Shown here: in pieces, positions 63,321 to 64,000 of the stretch
Layout of the letters: each line of letters begins with the position of its first letter
How positions within the stretch are numbered: the stretch's first letter is position 1
Source: Ruegeria sp. THAF33
Lineage (GTDB): Bacteria; Pseudomonadota; Alphaproteobacteria; Rhodobacterales; Rhodobacteraceae
Assembly: GCF_009363615.1 (NCBI RefSeq)
Contig: NZ_CP045385.1
Coordinates: 124,001-188,000, forward strand
Direction: 5' to 3'
DNA length: 64,000 nt
The notes under the pieces: generated by a model
What the model saw: only the letters and a program-made list of their open reading frames with translations
What the model was told of the DNA's origin: nothing
Databases searched by the model: none
Translations under genes and position numbers: made by a program

Positions 63321-64000
63321 ATGAAAGTTGGATTTATCGGCCTTGGAAATGTCGGCGGGAAACTCAGCGGCAGTTTGCTGCGCAATGGCGTTGATCTGAC
63401 CGTACATGATCTGAACTCTGACCTGGTGTCAGGTTTCGTCGACCGCGGGGCAAAGGCTGCCGAGAATCCGGCACAACTGATGCGGGATTGTGATGCGGTG
63501 ATCACCTGCCTGCCCTCTCCGGCGGCTTCGGACGCTGTGATGGAGGACATGCTGCCCGAAGTGACCGAGGGCAAAATCTGGATGGAGATGTCCACCACGG
63601 ATGAAGCAGAGGTCAAGCGTCTGGGTGCGATGGTGAAGGAACGCGGTGGCGCTGCCGTCGATTGTCCGGTCTCGGGCGGGTGTCATCGAGCGGATACCGG
63701 CAACATTTCGATTTTTGCCGGATGTGATCGCGCCACGTTCGAACGTATTCTGCCCTTTCTGACCACGATGGGGCGTCGCATCCTTCATACCGGTGAACTG
63801 GGATCTGCTTCGGTGCTGAAGGTGCTGACCAACTATCTGGCCACTGCAAACCTGATCACCTGTTCAGAGGCGCTTGTCGTCGCCAAGGCCGCCGGAATGG
63901 ATTTGAATACGGCGTATGAGGCAATGAAGATCAGTTCGGGAACATCCTTCGTGCATGAAACCGAAAGTCAGGTCATCCTAAACGGATCTCGCGATATCTC
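63321..64000 (+). CDS. 3-hydroxyisobutyrate dehydrogenase family NAD(P)-dependent oxidoreductase (partial)
   Basis: The frame runs from ATG 63321 to the window edge, giving 226 residues with the C-terminus missing. It begins MKVGFIGLGNVGG, the Rossmann motif of beta-hydroxyacid dehydrogenases. The substrate motif DCPVSGGCHRADTGN and the catalytic lysine in GSASVLKVLTNYLAT follow. Members act on 3-hydroxyisobutyrate, tartronate semialdehyde or similar acids. The specific substrate is not clear. It is divergent from the LysR gene. Confidence 0.88.
   Translation, partial: MKVGFIGLGNVGGKLSGSLLRNGVDLTVHDLNSDLVSGFVDRGAKAAENPAQLMRDCDAVITCLPSPAASDAVMEDMLPEVTEGKIWMEMSTTDEAEVKRLGAMVKERGGAAVDCPVSGGCHRADTGNISIFAGCDRATFERILPFLTTMGRRILHTGELGSASVLKVLTNYLATANLITCSEALVVAKAAGMDLNTAYEAMKISSGTSFVHETESQVILNGSRDI

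Noticed and set aside
1-64000. tRNA, rRNA, CRISPR array, prophage or toxin-antitoxin pairs.
   Set aside because: None was recognised on reading the sequence; no regularly spaced repeats or phage gene order were seen.

Overview
The window looks like chromosomal DNA from a marine Roseobacter-group alphaproteobacterium (Rhodobacteraceae/Roseobacteraceae). That inference rests on the high-GC codon use, the tightly overlapped catabolic operons each paired with a GcvA-type LysR, LacI, DeoR or Lrp regulator, the dimethylglycine-dehydrogenase-like FAD/GcvT proteins, the aminoethylphosphonate genes and a fused indolepyruvate:ferredoxin oxidoreductase. No rRNA, tRNA, CRISPR array, prophage or replication origin was seen. 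The only intact mobile element is one IS6-family insertion sequence.

Layout. 1-1866: a truncated sterol-desaturase-family hydroxylase diverges from a membrane-anchored AraC regulator. 1867-2894: no intact gene, perhaps a decayed one. 2895-12204: a five-gene reverse-strand operon (non-pyrrolysine MttB-like methyltransferase, class III aminotransferase, two FAD/GcvT oxidoreductases, ThDP lyase) with a divergent LysR at 12313. 13592-17571: a GlpD-like dehydrogenase, the IS6 element that cut an ABC ATPase gene, and a LysR gene. 17681-20160: a non-canonical serine hydroxymethyltransferase, a DeoR regulator with two perfect operator copies, and a dead dimethylglycine-dehydrogenase-like gene. 20321-34037: an EamA exporter, then an aminoethylphosphonate island (aepXVW behind a Pho box, LysR, phnW-phnA-phnY, pbfA, Na/Pi transporter). 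34497-38553: Lrp regulator and fused indolepyruvate oxidoreductase.

38834-55565 holds the largest and least explained system. Fifteen reverse-strand genes, mostly overlapping by 1-4 bases, run from an ABC importer through SnoaL-like proteins, an HpsN/HisD-like dehydrogenase, an SDR, their own LacI repressor, a cupin, two methyltransferase-type proteins, a hydrolase and an RraA-type aldolase. A divergent pair (a fourth SnoaL-like protein plus an amidohydrolase/lactonase) shares the control region, which carries two 20-bp LacI-type palindromes. I infer a LacI-controlled catabolic regulon for an unknown, probably sugar- or polyol-like or methylated compound.

55664-62268 is an operon for an aminotransferase, glutaryl-CoA dehydrogenase, a fused 2-oxoacid dehydrogenase E1 and an FabD-like protein, with a divergent LysR. 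It fits oxidation of 2-aminoadipate or a related amino acid through glutaryl-CoA. The right edge has another LysR gene and a truncated 3-hydroxyisobutyrate-dehydrogenase-family gene. Together the window is a string of regulated cassettes for scavenging small organic N, P and C compounds.
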